From the NCBI GenBank assembly GCA_021613535.1, contig CP075494.1, positions 9,362,001 to 9,426,000 of the forward strand: a DNA stretch of 64,000 nucleotides. The letters run 5' to 3'. Numbering within the stretch: position 1 is the first letter of the stretch; each line of letters opens with the position of its first letter. The position numbers were made by a program, and so were the translations under genes. Origin of the DNA: Adineta vaga. Its lineage: Eukaryota > Rotifera. This document shows, piece by piece, positions 22,347 to 44,561 of this stretch. The notes below the pieces were generated by a model that was given only the letters and a program-made list of their open reading frames with translations, searched no databases and was not told the origin of the DNA.

Positions 22347-24284
22347 ATGGTATTTGTACGTGATTTAAAACGTGAATTTTTTGAATTTATTTCTAAACAA
22401 CAACGTCGCTTACTTGTCTTTGTTCATCTCGATGTGGATAGTCTATGTGCTTGGAAAATTTTTCAACATTTATTACAATGCGAACATATTACATATACAT
22501 GTTTACCTGTTTTATATAAATATGATTTAGAAAATGGTCATATGCAACATATTAGTAGTGGCATAAAATCAATGTTATTTATCAATTGTGGTTCAACGCT
22601 TGATTTATATGATTTTTTATCGCTTGATTCAGTTGCTAATGATGAAAATTCTCTAACTCTATTTGTCTTAGATAGTTTACGTTCAATTGAACATCGAAAT
22701 GTATATGATGCGAAACAAATACGTTTATTAATCTTACCAAATAAAATCGATATGGAAAAAAAACGTGTACCGCCATATGAAGAATTATTTCATGAAATCT
22801 ATGATGATGATAATAATGATGAAAGTGAAAATGACGACGGCGACGACGACGACGATGATGATGATAATTCAAATATGAGAATTGAAAGTAATGAAGGAAA
22901 AGAAAAACGTTTGAAACGACAATGGTTAAAAAAACGTGACAAAGCTCTCGCTAATTATTATAAATATCGTTCACATTCATATTCATCAGCATTAATTATG
23001 TTTGAATTAGCTTATCTATTATCAAAAGATACAAATGAACAATTATGGTAAGAATCAAATCTATTTATTCGATTGTATTCTTTCAAGACTAAATCTTTAG
23101 GTATGCAATTATTGGAGTCACAGAACAATTACTTCATGCACGAATCGATCGTGATTATTCTTCAAACACATGTTCTTCGTCTAAATCATCATCAAAATTC
23201 GACACGTTCAATTACGGATGAAAATAATTCCGCAATCAATACATCCAATTCGAAACTTTCCATGGATTGTATTAATATAAAATTTGATGAAGATATTAAT
23301 TTTCATTTATTAAGACATTGGTCTTTCTATGATTCAATAAGTCATACACAGGAGATGATTTTAGCATTTAAACTCTGGTCATCACGTGGTTTATCACAAT
23401 TAAAAGAATTTCTTGCTGATTTAGGTATACCAAAACGTGAATATGAACAAAATTATCGCGATATGAATATTAAATATAAATCCAATATCAAAAAACAAAT
23501 TTTAGAAAAACGTCTACAAGATAAATATCATTATACAACGAATACAATCATCTTACCGACATTTTTATTATCAAGTGGTTTTACATTGAAATTATCTCCT
23601 CAAGATATTGTTTATTCTATAATGTCAACTTTACAAACCACATCTTCATCATCATCATCTTCAACATCAATGATGATTGATCTAACAGAACGATTTTCCT
23701 TAGCATTATCATGCTTAAATTTTCATCAATTAGCTGATTATATCAATGGTATTGATTTGGGAAAAGTTTATATGAATAAAACACATTATTTAATTGAAAC
23801 ATTATTACAATCAGATAAAAATCTTTCTTTTGATAATACAATTCCATTTATTTTACTTAAATTTGATCAAAATATGTTTAATTCATCAACAACAACGGAA
23901 CATACAACATCATGTGGATTTTTTACACATCCATATCAAGCCTATCTATTTGCACGTAATGCATTACAAACATTGATTGCTTATACATCATCATCAACGA
24001 ATGTTGTTAAGAAGAAAAAATCGAAACATTTACAACGTTTACCATTGATTTTAATTGCACCATATTCATCAACGAATTCAGGAGAAGAACTAGTTGAAAT
24101 TGTTGTTGGTGTACCAGCATTAAATAGTATTATGATGAATTCATTTTCAACATTATTTGAAGCAGCTGATCGTCGTTGTGGTAATGTGGCGAAATTTGTC
24201 TTTTTTGATCATTCAGTTTTATTACTACAAGAACAACATCAACAGAAATTTATTGATGCACTTATGTTTGTGCTTGCAAAATGA
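22347..24284 (+). CDS. CDC45: CDC45 replication initiation factor, with internal frameshift
   Basis: CDC45 is the CMG-helicase subunit that joins MCM2-7 and GINS. Exon 1 (22347-23047) starts MVFVRDLKREFFEF and contains the DHH-like LVFVHLDVDSLCAWKIFQ, LFINCGSTLDL and a long acidic stretch (DGDDDDDDD), then KRDKALANYYKYRSHSYSSA. The intron at 23048-23100 leads in phase to WYAIIGVTEQLL, the expected CDC45 block. That frame stops at TGA 23219-23221. From about 23150 homology continues in another frame: IILQTHVLRLNHH, LSMDCINIKFDED, RHWSFYDSISHT, FKLWSSRGLSQLKEFLADLG and the normal C-terminus to 24284. No intron can repair this, because no AG acceptor exists between about 23150 and 23290. A small deletion, a decayed allele or an assembly error is implied. 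The rest of the gene is intact. Confidence 0.88.
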
Positions 24285-24404
24285 ACTAGTTTCTTTTTCT
24301 TTGTATATGTGATGTTAATGATAACATTTATTTTCATATTAAAAACCAAACCTTAAGAGAATTATTTTTCTTTTCGTCAGATTTGTCTTTCTTCAATTAT
24401 GTAG

Positions 24405-27400
24405 ATGAGTGATGATGCACTTTTCGATGTCTTCGATCAAGAAGAACCGACACCAGTGGTAGATATACCGAAAAATGTTACAATCATTGAACAAACAACA
24501 ACAACAACGACAACAGTTGTAACAACGAACATGTAAGAAGAAAATTGATGTTAGACAGCATGATTTTTCTTTCTTTTTCCGTATCCTAGAACAGAAAATG
24601 TCGAATCAATGTCTATGGAGAAACGATCATGGGAAGAAGAAGATGATCCATCAGATTTAAATTCAAAACGTACTCGAACAGAATTATTAACTGAAGCTAA
24701 TTCTGGAAGGTAGAGAAATTCCGTTGAACTCAATAATTATTCAATTAATTTCTATTTAGTTTTTTTGAAAATGTTCCTCGAATGCAAATTCATACTGTCG
24801 AAACAATTGAATCATGTTTACATGAAGTTTGTTCTTTTTGCGAACTAAAACTAGACTTATTTAAATTTTCAAATTTCTTTTAGGTCGTATTACCACCTAA
24901 TTTTGAATATGTTCCATTAAAAGCACCGATCGGTCCACCGGCAAAGGAATATAAATTTAATCTTGATCCATTTCAACGCGAAGCAATAACATGTTTACAA
25001 AATAATCAATCAGTACTTGTTTCTGCTCATACATCTGCAGGAAAAACAGTTGTAGCTGAGTAAGTCAACTATTGATATTTAACTTTTCGTAAATTTGAAA
25101 GTGATGAAATATTAGATATGCAGTAGCAATGGCTTTACGTGATAAACAACGTGTTATTTATACAACACCAATCAAAGCATTAAGTAATCAAAAATATCGT
25201 GAATTACATGAAGAATTTAAAGATGTGGGTTTGATGACTGGTGATGTAACACTTAATCCATCGGCATCTTGTCTTATTATGACAACAGAAGTATATTTAG
25301 AAAGATGAATAAAAATTGAAAATTTCTATGAGAATCATTTAGATTCTTCGATCGATGTTGTATCGTGGTTCAGAAATCACTCGTGAAGTAGCATGGGTGA
25401 TTTTTGATGAAATTCATTATCTTCGTGATAAAGGTAAGAAAAAGACATTGTAGAGAAGATAAACAATGATTATTTGTAGAACGTGGTGTTATATGGGAAG
25501 AGACAATTATTTTATTACCAGATAATGTCCATTATGTATTTTTATCAGCAACAATACCGAATGCCAAACAATTTGCTGAATGGATATCTTTTCTTCATAA
25601 TCAAGTAAAGTTAATATTCGACTTATATATCGAACGATCTCTTTGTTTAGCCATGTCATGTTGTGTATACCGATGTTCGACCTGTACCTCTTCATCATTA
25701 TATATATCCAGCTGGAGCTGATGGTCTTCATTTAGTTGTAGATGAAATGGTAATTTATTAGATTGTGTTTTTCTTCTTCTATATAATACAATGTTCAAAC
25801 TATGGTTTAGGGAAAATTTCGCGAGGATAATTTCAGTTCAGCTATGGCAACATTGCGTGATGTTGGTGATGCAGGAAAAGGTGATAAACGAGGACGACGC
25901 GGTGGTTTCAAAGGTAAAGGCATTTTTTTTGCTGTAAAAAAATCAAGAACTTTCCTTTACTAGCGGAAACAAATGTATTTAAAATTGTGAAAATGATCAT
26001 GGAAAGAAATCTAGCACCAGTGATTGTCTTTAGTTTCAGTAAAAAAGATTGTGAAACTTATGCTTGTGCAATAGCAAAACTTGATTTCAATTCGGGTTTG
26101 TTATTTCCAATTTATCTTTCATTTATTTACTTACTTGTTTTTTTCTTATATAACAGAAGAAGAAAAACATCTTGTTGAAGAAGTTTTCAATAATGCCATT
26201 GATCTTCTCTCTGATGAGGATAAAAAATTGCCTCAAATCAATACTGTTTTACCTTTATTGAAGAAAGGTGTTGGCATTCATCATTCTGGATTATTACCAA
26301 TTATAAAAGAAACGATTGAAATTTTATTTGGCGAAGGATTGATCAAAGCTTTGTTTGCTACGGAAACATTTAGTATGGGATTAAATATGCCAGCTCGTAC
26401 AGTTTTGTTTACAACGGCGAGAAAATTCGATGGAAAAGAATTACGTTGGGTAAGAAATGAAAAAAAAAGATCCGATTTGGATAAAAGTAAATCTGTTCAT
26501 TTAGATAACATCTGGAGAATATATACAGATGAGTGGACGAGCTGGACGTCGTGGAAAAGATGAACGTGGAATTGTCGTTCTGGTCATTGATGAACGTATG
26601 AGTCCGACAACTGCCAAAGAAATTGTTAAGGTTAGTAAGAAGAATTGTTTATATGAAGTTAAGATTCTTTTTTTTTTCTTTTGTTCCAGGGAAAAGCCGA
26701 TCCATTGAATAGTGCATTTAAATTAACATATAATATGGTACTGAATTTATTACGTGTAGAAGGTATTAATCCAGAATTTATGTTGGAAAGATCATTTTAT
26801 CAATTTCAACATTTTTCATCGATACCTGCACTCTACGAAAGTAAATTTCGTTTTTAGAATGTTTGATTTATGTTTCAATCTACTATTTAGAATTACAAAC
26901 TTGTGAACAACAATATGATTCAATTAAAATTGAAAATGAAGATGAAGTAGCTCAATATTATAAATTAAAGAAAAAACTTGAACTTGTACAAGATCAAATG
27001 TTTGTAATGATGAATGATCCAAAATATTTATTATCATTTCTTCAACCAGGTCGACTTGTTACAGTAAGATATAGCGATTTTTTTTGTTATTCAATTCATC
27101 TATTTTAACTTTCTTTTAGATTAAATGTAATGATCTAAACTTTGATTGGTGTGTTGTACTTAATTTTTATCCTAAACCTGGTGATAAAGTCTGTATTTCA
27201 TTCAATTATCATCTTTCATGTATCGTTCATTTCTTTGCTTTTAGGTTATCTATATCGTCGATGTTCTAGCCCATTTAACTTTAGAAAGTGCAGCTCAAAA
27301 ACAAACAGCTGAAATTCAACCGTGTTCATATGTTGAAAAAGGTGAAATGAAAGTAAGAATGAATATATCTTATTTTCGTTAGATGAAATCTTCTATTTTA

Positions 27401-28510
27401 AGGTTATTCCAATTCAACATACATTAATACGAGATATCAGTGCTATACGAGTGTATTTACCCGATGATTTACGCCCGAAAGAAGCTCGACAAAGTGTATT
27501 AAAATCTGTTCAAGATATCAAACAACGACATCCATCTGGTCTACCATTACTTGATCCAGCAAAAGATATGGGTATAAAATCATCGGATATGATTTCATGT
27601 GTCAAACAATATTCCGTGTTACAAAAACGTTTGAATGAACATCCCTTATCGAAAAATTCTCAATTGAAACTCATTTACGAACAATATGAACGTAAAGCAA
27701 ATATTGAAAATCAAGTTAATGAAGCAAAAAATGAATTGAAAAAAGCTCAATCCTTATTACAAATTGGTGATTTAAAACGTTATAAACGTGTTCTTCGTCG
27801 ATTAGGTTATTGTAATTCAGCAGATGTTATCGATTTGAAAGGACGTGTTGCTTGTGAAATTGATACAGGAGATGAACTTGTAACAACAGAATTATTATTT
27901 AATGGTGTTTTTAATGATTTAACTGTTAGTCAAGCATGTGCTCTATTGAGTTGTTTCGTTTTTCAAGAAAAAGCCAATGAAATGCCAAAATTACCACAAG
28001 AATTATCGGGACCTCTACGTCTTCTTCAAGTATGTAAACAGACTTGATAGATCGTCTTCAATCGAGATTGTTTTAGGAAACTGCTCGTCGAGTAGCACGA
28101 GTCTCAATTGAAAGTAAAATCGATATGGATGAAGAACGTTATGTCGATGGGTTTAAACCATACATGATGGATGTTGTCAGAGCGTGGGTTGATGGGCAAA
28201 GTTTTGCAAATATTTGCAAAATGACAACTATTTTCGAAGGTAAATAGTTTTGGAAAGAGAAAAATCGAATATTATCATTTGATTTCAATAGGATCTATTG
28301 TACGTTGTATGCGACGATTGGAAGAACTTCTTCGACAGATGTGTTGTGCTGCAAAAGCAATCGGTAATAGTGAATTGGAAGCGAAGTTTACAGAAGGTAA
28401 ATCAAATTTAGAAAGAGAAAAAACTGAAGTTTAGTTTTGAACTTCTTCTTTTTTCAGGTACTCAAAAGATCAAACGTGATATCGTATTTGCAGCATCGCT
28501 GTATTTATAA
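24405..28510 (+). CDS. MTREX: Exosome RNA helicase MTR4 (SKIV2L2)
   Basis: Ski2-like DExH helicase that feeds RNA to the nuclear exosome. About 15 short exons run from ATG 24405 to TAA 28508-28510; the start lies 120 bp after the CDC45 stop on the same strand. The N-terminus is acidic with a Thr-rich stretch and a KRSWEEEDD segment. The helicase core shows [13 protein letters not shown], Walker [39 protein letters not shown], the DEIH box ([11 protein letters not shown]), [41 protein letters not shown] and [10 protein letters not shown]. The MTR4 arch/KOW insertion follows ([25 protein letters not shown]), then the C-terminal helical domain with [19 protein letters not shown], and the terminus [16 protein letters not shown]. 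All catalytic motifs are present. Confidence 0.96.
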
Positions 28511-30502
28511 ATGTGGAAAAATTCCAATGAACATCAGTTTATTCTTGTGTTTATGTGTTGTTTGTTAAATAAAACAGATTGAATATCAGTTACACATGAA
28601 TCCAATGATAAAGAAAACTTTAGCAGAGGTGAACGATGATGAGATTCAGATGCAGTTGAAATTGAAAATTATTTGGCATAAATTTATTCTAAAAGGACAG
28701 CTGGTACCATATTTTGAAATGATATAATATTCTTCTCCAATGATTGGAGTTTCATATGACATAAACAATCTGTTTTTTATTGATAGATTTCGATGTAAGT
28801 CTAACTTTGATATACATGTCTTAAAGAGATTATAGACGAAGGTGTAGATGTGGAAAAACAATTAATGAAGATTTTTTTGTTTTTGGTATTATAGAAATAT
28901 ATTTATATATAAATTAATTCGGTTAGTTCAATAGGATGAATATTAATCGTATCGAATATGAATTTTATTGAATATTTGACATTAGAACTACCTTAAAAAA
29001 AGACTTGAATAGCTAATTCGATCAAGACAATGCCATTATAAACATGCGTTTTCTTCGAAACAAAAGCATCTTTATTCTTATAATGGTGTCTCCCAGCTGG
29101 CGTCACAAAATAATAAGTATGCGTTGAGAATGAGTGGGCTTTAATGTTGTGTACATGTAGGATGAAGCTATGTCGATCATAGACAGATCAATATGTAGAT
29201 ACATAGATAGATCGATAGATAAAGAAGAAAAAAGAATAGTAATTCGATCAGATCATCACATGCATTACTATTCAAATGATAGTTGTAAGAAATGACAACA
29301 GGAAAAGAAAATACTTGGTGATTGTCATATGAGATTGATAGGAAAGTTAGTATTCATACCCGTCTTATCACTAACAGGTATAATCTAATGAAGTATTTAT
29401 TGAATATAAATGACATATTAAACTTTTGAGTAGTCAACCAATGTGTCTATTCGATAGCTCGAAGTCATATAAGGCCTAGTTAGTATTAACTGTTCAAAAA
29501 GTAGTTTATTGCGATCGTTTCTTTTAAAGGACAATACTACAGAAAGGAAACTATTTTCAATAAAAAGATCAAAATGGGTTTGTTATTAGAAAAAAATTTG
29601 TTAGAATATAGAAGAAAGAGAGGACGAGAGAAGAAGGCGAAAAAGAAGAGACGATAGTGGTGGTAATGGTAAAAGAAGAAGAAGAAAACCATGACTGTTA
29701 AACGACCAACGACTCGAATAAACATGCAAGGATAAAGAAATGAGAAGAAATACGTCGGATCGTTATTAAATTGTTTTTTCTTGAAAAATTTTCCTTTATC
29801 GGTAATTTCATCGAAAATAACGGTTAGTCACGTTTTCTTCTAGAGATCTTTTCTACTTCTTCTCAGTATAATTCAAATTCTATCTATGTCAAAAAATAAT
29901 GATGTGAGTGTTTGATAAACCAATTGTAATTAATTTTTTTTATCAAATCTATATTAATAGAATCGTTACCGGGTAAGTTCATTTCATCGTTACTTTCACG
30001 CCCAACTAATTATTCTATGTCGACACATCATTTCTGTTCGATGAAGTTTGAGGCAAAACGGAAAAAGAGCTCAAAGTTTTTTTTTCTTCTCTCTCTCTCA
30101 TCGTCTCCATAATAATGTTACTTCTATCCGGTCCCTGTAGCCATTCTGTTGAATTCTTCTTATTCCAAATATACACATACATCAGAATTCTTGCTGTGCT
30201 CATTTATTCATTCATACAACACAAATTTTTCTCTTCATCAATATGTAGTATTTGTTCTTATTTTCCGTTCCTGTTTGCTTCATTAATGTTGCTTTCTTTT
30301 CAGTATCTTCGGACATTTTTGCTCGACTGAGTACTGAAACAAGCGAATGGTTCATTAACATCTCTGTTTAAATGCATATTTTAATTATCATTCACTGTTA
30401 TTAATACAACATATATCTTTTCTCATTACCTTCCATTACATCTCATCTATTTTCATTCGACGTGTCACTTTTTTTTGACGAAGATTTTCTTAAATCTTAA
30501 CG
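28511..30502. other. Intergenic region before PKA
   Basis: About 2 kb without a supported gene. It should hold the MTREX 3'UTR and the promoter of the distal PKA first exon. Short open stretches (28646-28861, 29537-29725, 30015-30203) are low complexity and lack homology I recognise. Confidence 0.4.
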
Positions 30503-39428
<8,926 letters not shown>

Positions 39429-40490
39429 AAGAAAATTTTACCGATCGAAACAAATTATAATGAACTGAACATTTCTTTTGAGTAACAAAAAAGATTTCAA
39501 ACGCTTTGGGATGCGTTTTGATTATTCTCTTTTTCTTTGTTTTTTTCTTTTCTTTCGACTTCTATTTATAGCTGTGCGGTTTTCGTTTTTGCAGCAATAT
39601 CATTCTTTTTCTCTTCTTCTTCTTCTTCATGTATAGATCTGTGTTATCAGATTTTCTTTTTTCGTTTGACCTATTTTCAATCCATATCCTGTGAGTTTTT
39701 TTTTGACTGATTGTGTGCTGTTTTTCTCGGTGTTGTTATTATTGTCTGTAATTGTTCTTATTGACGAAAAACTTCTTTTCTTTCTTTTTTTTTCTCTCTC
39801 TCTCTCAACTTTATCTTGTCTTGTCTTTTGTCTTATTTTAAAACATTCGCCTGTTTTCGGTACATCGAAAAAAGAAAACCTATAGATATATATCTTTGAT
39901 TTCTCTCTTAAGTATAGTCATATGCGGAATGATCTCTCCGAATTTGCAAAATTTTATTCGGAAGCATGAATAATTCGACTTCGGGACATGATAAATGCAA
40001 ATTATTTATGCAATTTTGGTAAAAGGATTAATTCAAGCTATATTAATAGTACTTTTGTAACGACTAAATTTAGACTATTGGGAAGGTAAATATTTTGCGG
40101 CCGAAATTTCGATAGATTTCAAGGCCATTATTATTGTGAAATATTCGAGCTGTTGTTTTGATTCGTCTGTTTCGTAAACGATTTTTTCTTGTCGATAAAA
40201 TGTATCATTTGAAAAAAATGAATTTTGTGATCGAAAACAAATAATTGATATACGAATTCAATCTCATATTAGTCTTACGGACATTATTTTTGTCGGTAAT
40301 CGATATGATATGTTTTCATTGTAAAAAGATATTCTACGTCAGTCAAATGATTATTATATTTTTTTTAAGAAACCTTTTAATACATAAGTCGTTAAACATT
40401 AAAATCTATTTCTTAAATATCTGTTCATAAAACAGTCCATTTATTAAAACCAAATAGTTGTTCTTTCACAAAAGCAAAACAGATTCTGAA
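39429..40490. other. Convergent intergenic region PKA / EIF2D
   Basis: Contains the PKA 3'UTR with long T-rich and CT-rich tracts (39500-39830) and the EIF2D 3'UTR. No coding sequence is supported. Confidence 0.45.
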
Positions 40491-42358
40491 TTAGACTTCT
40501 TTAATATATTTAGTAGGTACTCCAAAATCTTCTTTTAATAAACGAGTAGCAAATGAAACTTGATTGCCCTGTGCCATAACAACTCGACCACTACGTTGTC
40601 TTTCATCTGCTTCATTAATAACTGCACTAACGGAAGCACCTTGTCGAATTCGTTTACATAATTCACTTAGATCTATTTGATAGATATCTAAATGACGAAT
40701 AAATGTTTGTCGTTTACGATTTCTATCAATACATTCAAGTTCAATCGGTTGAATATGTCCATTTATACGAATAGGTTGTTCAAGATGACTAAACATCAAT
40801 TCAGTGCATGGAGTCATTACATCAAAAACAGCAGCATTCAGTTCATTCCATCCAACTAATGTCGTTGATGCATCCATTTTTTTAGAAAGATGTGCAAGAA
40901 TCGGATCTAGTTTGACTTGCTTTTCATTATTTAAATTATTTCGTATAACATATGATCGGACAGCTTGTCGAATTTCATCAGCACGAAGATAATGAGTTGA
41001 TGATGAACAACCAAGAAGTTGATTAACACGTGAATTTGTTTTCCATAATTCATTGATTGTTGGAAATGTATATTTTACAACTGGATGTTCAGTTTCAGTA
41101 GCTGCGACAGTAGCATTTGATGCTTTAGTTAAATAAGTTTTCAACCATGAAGGTGTACGAAAATGATCTAATTGTCCATTGTTCGTTAAATTGAATGATG
41201 CGATTGCAAGTACACCAGGTTTTGTTTCTTCAAGAGATATTAGATTATTGATTTGTTGTTGATGTTGAAGAAATTTGCCAAATTTCTTATGTGAACTTAA
41301 TTTTAAATCGAGTGTTAAACCGGGAACACAATCTTGCATCACTGTATAGAAATGTGATGCTAAGAGAGGTAAATCGTATGATTTCGCTTTTCGTTGACAT
41401 AAATAGAAGAAGATTGTATCGAGAATTTCATCCATAGAATCTGGGTGTGCTGGAGATTCATTGGAAATTGATACTAGAAATATGAGAAAACAATTAATTC
41501 GAATAGAGATCTAAGAACTTCGTCAAATGTCATTGAATATTGTTCATTTTCCAGTTTGTTTCCTCAGACTTGGCGTACGTTATAAAGATACAACTGAACA
41601 TTTCAGTATGTAAGTTTAATTTCGAACTAACCTGGTATAGATTCTTCATTTAAATTCAAAGCAGCAACATCCGTTGTAGCTTGAGCACATGCTTGTTCTG
41701 TATCTTGATTAGCTTTTTCTTGAGGATTGCTAAATAATGGTTGTGGTTCTTTTTCATAAGGTACTTCACTTCTTGGTCCGAAATTCCATAGAGCATCTTG
41801 ATACAAATGTATAGGTACAACACCACGTCCTTTCATTCCACTCATATACATATCTTCTCCATCCATAGTTGTTTGTCCAATACCTATTGGATATCGATTA
41901 TCATCTAGACAAATAGCACAAAGATCATCTCGTTTAACATGTCGAAATGTGTGTAATGTAACACCACCAAGTGGTAAAAGTAATCCAGGTAACATTAAAT
42001 CAGCACCATTCATCAATTTATTAAAAACATGTTTATGTGTATGAAATTTTAATGCTATTAAATCTGGACATTTCCATAGTAAATAAACAGTAGGAAGAAT
42101 ACGTTCAGTTTTATTTGATGAATCTTCCACAACGAAAAACCACGGAATTTTATTTGTAGAATAGACGAAAATATCATCACCAGTACTTAATAGTAGTTTA
42201 CATGATGTAAAATCTTCACCTTTACCTAATGGAATAATTAATGAAAGAATATCATCGGACACTGATGGATAAGCTTGTTGAAATTGTTGTCGAAGCTTTT
42301 TTCGATCAGATGACTTGACTTGAGTGTTTCCTTTGGATTTAAAATCTTTACGAAACAT
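40491..42358 (-). CDS. EIF2D: Translation initiation factor eIF2D (ligatin)
   Basis: eIF2D binds the 40S subunit and acts in GTP-independent tRNA delivery and in ribosome recycling and re-initiation. Two exons: 42358-41632 and 41473-40491, joined in phase 1. The N-terminus MFRKDFKSKGNTQVKSSDRK leads into a DUF1947/PUA region (PTVYLLWKCPDLIALKFHTH, GADLMLPGLLLP, AICLDDNRYPIGIGQT). A Gln/Glu-rich linker follows, then exon 2 with a winged-helix/SWIB-like segment (SMDEILDTIFFYLCQRKAKS) and SKKMDASTTLVGWNELN. The C-terminal SUI1 domain carries HLDIYQIDLSELCKRIRQGA and GNQVSFATRLLKEDFGVP, ending KYIKEV. Length of about 570 residues and domain order are normal. Confidence 0.94.
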
Positions 42359-42793
42359 AATCTAGAAAAAAATAAGATGAATAGAAATAAATCAACTTAT
42401 TACTTCTTATTGAAAGAAAAACTAAAACTAATCTAGTTACTATCAGCATGCACTAATCACTATAAATCTTGTTCAAGATATTTTTCAGAATTAGCTGGAG
42501 AATAATATATATTCATGTAATTCAGAAGATCAGAGCTTGTATCCTATCAACATTTTATACATATTGTTCGCAGTTCGAATCTCTCATTGTTTGATAGACT
42601 TGAGAAGATTTACAGGTGGGTGTTCTGCGAACGTTTATGAATCTACCATAGAATAATGAATCAAAGACAATCCTTCTATTGTATAATAAACAGATTTAAA
42701 TATTTCACGTTAGTTTTTTTTATTACAGAAACGACATTTAAATACGACAACAATAACAACAAATAAGATTTTTCTTCGAATATCAAAGCATTT
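42359..42793. other. Intergenic region EIF2D / SMAP
   Basis: A tandem gap of 435 bp holding the SMAP 3'UTR and EIF2D promoter. A GTTCGAATC-like B-box fragment near 42572-42582 is not backed by a cloverleaf. No gene is supported. Confidence 0.4.
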
Positions 42794-44561
42794 TTATTGC
42801 CAAAGAGAGTCAGATGCTGCTGACATGTATTCTGTAATAGGACGCATTGGTATATTCGACATTGGTCTACTTGTTGAAACATTAGGTTTCGAATTCGTAA
42901 ATGGTACGAACTAAATCACAAGGAGTGAAAAAATTTATACAAAAAAAGAGACGAAACAGATAATATACTTGATTGTTTGCAAATGTCGATGGATGCATTT
43001 CGCTGTGAAATGGAAATGATTGCTAAGAAGAACAAATTTATTATGAAAATTTATTAATTATATTCGAAAAATTTTACTTGAACGGCCGGTCTGATGTTAC
43101 TAGCATGTTGAGAGAGATTGGTACTGATGGACATCGATTTTTGTAGCGGAATGAATTGAGAATGTTGTGTTGAAGGTGGATAGGCAAAAATAGATGATGA
43201 AACTGAAATAAGAAGAAACGTATTTGAGTTTAGTGAATAGATGTATTACGGAGAAAATGTTCTTTCTATAAGTTTTATAGACTACAACACATACCACTCG
43301 AATGATGGTTCGCAATAGGTCGAAAATTCATGCCTGGTGGTGTTATTGCAACTGTCTGTGGTTTGTTAAATAAAGCCATAATTTTCTCATTACTTATGAT
43401 TCCACCATCGTTCGTCGCAGAATAATTCGAAAAAGTAAATGCACTTTCTAAATCTTTATCAATAATTTGTACTGGTGAATTGACTTCATTCTTATTTCCA
43501 GAAGTTGAAATCGATAATTCCTGTAAAGGATCCAATAAATCACATGGAGCAATATTATTCGTAGAAGGTAACGATGGTTCATCTGAATACAAGATAAAAA
43601 CATGAACGAAATTTTCATTTTCAAACGTTGTTATACTTTCATACCTAGATTTAACAGATCTTGAGTATGACTATCTTCACTTGGTGTTTTGACAGGAGGT
43701 GGTGATAATTGTACAGATCTGTTGGTCATATGGGGCATTACAAATGGTTTTATCTTGGTAACAGATTTTTTCATCTAAATTATAAAATTTTGTCACAGTT
43801 TTGTAATTCCTATTTACGAACTGATGTCGGTTCCGATAATGTTTCAATTGATCGTTGATTTATTTCTGATTCCATTTGCTAGAAAATTATTGAACGTTTA
43901 ATTTCGTGAATAAAAATTAATTAACAACATTAAGCAACAATCACGAAACAACACTGATATATCTAAGCACCGTCATTTCAGGTGGAATCCACTCCTTAGC
44001 AATCCATTTCCGTTGTTCATATTTTGATCGTATAAATGCTTCTAATGTTCTAAACAAAATCGAATATTCAATTCTCTTTCTATTAATCAAGTATTTATCA
44101 CATACGAATCCGATTGTGGTCGACGAAATCCATCGGGTAAATTGGCTTCATATACGGCACGTGCTCGACTATTACCCATGATTTGCATTGCCTATATTAA
44201 ATAGTAGAAGTTTGTTGTTGAAAAACAAACATATCAATGTTTTCCTACCGCAATTTGTTCACTTGTCCAAGAATCTAAATTAACTGATTTGACTTTTGAA
44301 ATATGCACACCTAAATTTCGATGAAAACCAGCACAACGTATACAAATAAATACACCAATATTCCAACTAGCCCATCGTGGACCTAAAACAAAGGTTTCAA
44401 TAATATTTATTTTTCAATTAAAACAAGTATCGAATGTCTTTCTTACTTTTTGTGTCGCAATCAACACAATATTTGTTATCTTCTTCTCTAAGCATTTGTG
44501 TTAGTATCACTTGATGCTTTTCGTGCATTTTTGATTTTTCACGTTCGGAACGGAATGCCAT
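42794..44561 (-). CDS. SMAP1: SMAP-type Arf GTPase-activating protein
   Basis: Stromal-membrane-associated ArfGAP (SMAP1/SMAP2 type) of clathrin-dependent traffic. Start ATG 44561 gives [20 protein letters not shown], then the ArfGAP zinc finger [19 protein letters not shown] followed by ICIRC. The C-x2-C-x16-C-x2-C spacing is exact, and the arginine-finger region reads [33 protein letters not shown] and [12 protein letters not shown] continue the domain. The C-terminal region is disordered and contains a clathrin-box sequence, DLLNLDEP, plus a second DLLDPLQEL; both fit SMAP adaptor biology. The tail is Ser/Pro/Gln-rich and ends at TAA 42794-42796 (SAASDSLWQ). SMAP1 versus SMAP2 cannot be decided, since invertebrates usually have one gene. 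About nine small exons. Confidence 0.9.

Noticed and set aside
28511-30502. Possible hidden gene in the 2-kb gap before PKA
   Set aside because: I scanned both strands for exon-like blocks and found only short low-complexity open stretches.
42560-42590. tRNA B-box-like GTTCGAATC
   Set aside because: No A-box at the right distance, and I could not fold a cloverleaf from the flanks.
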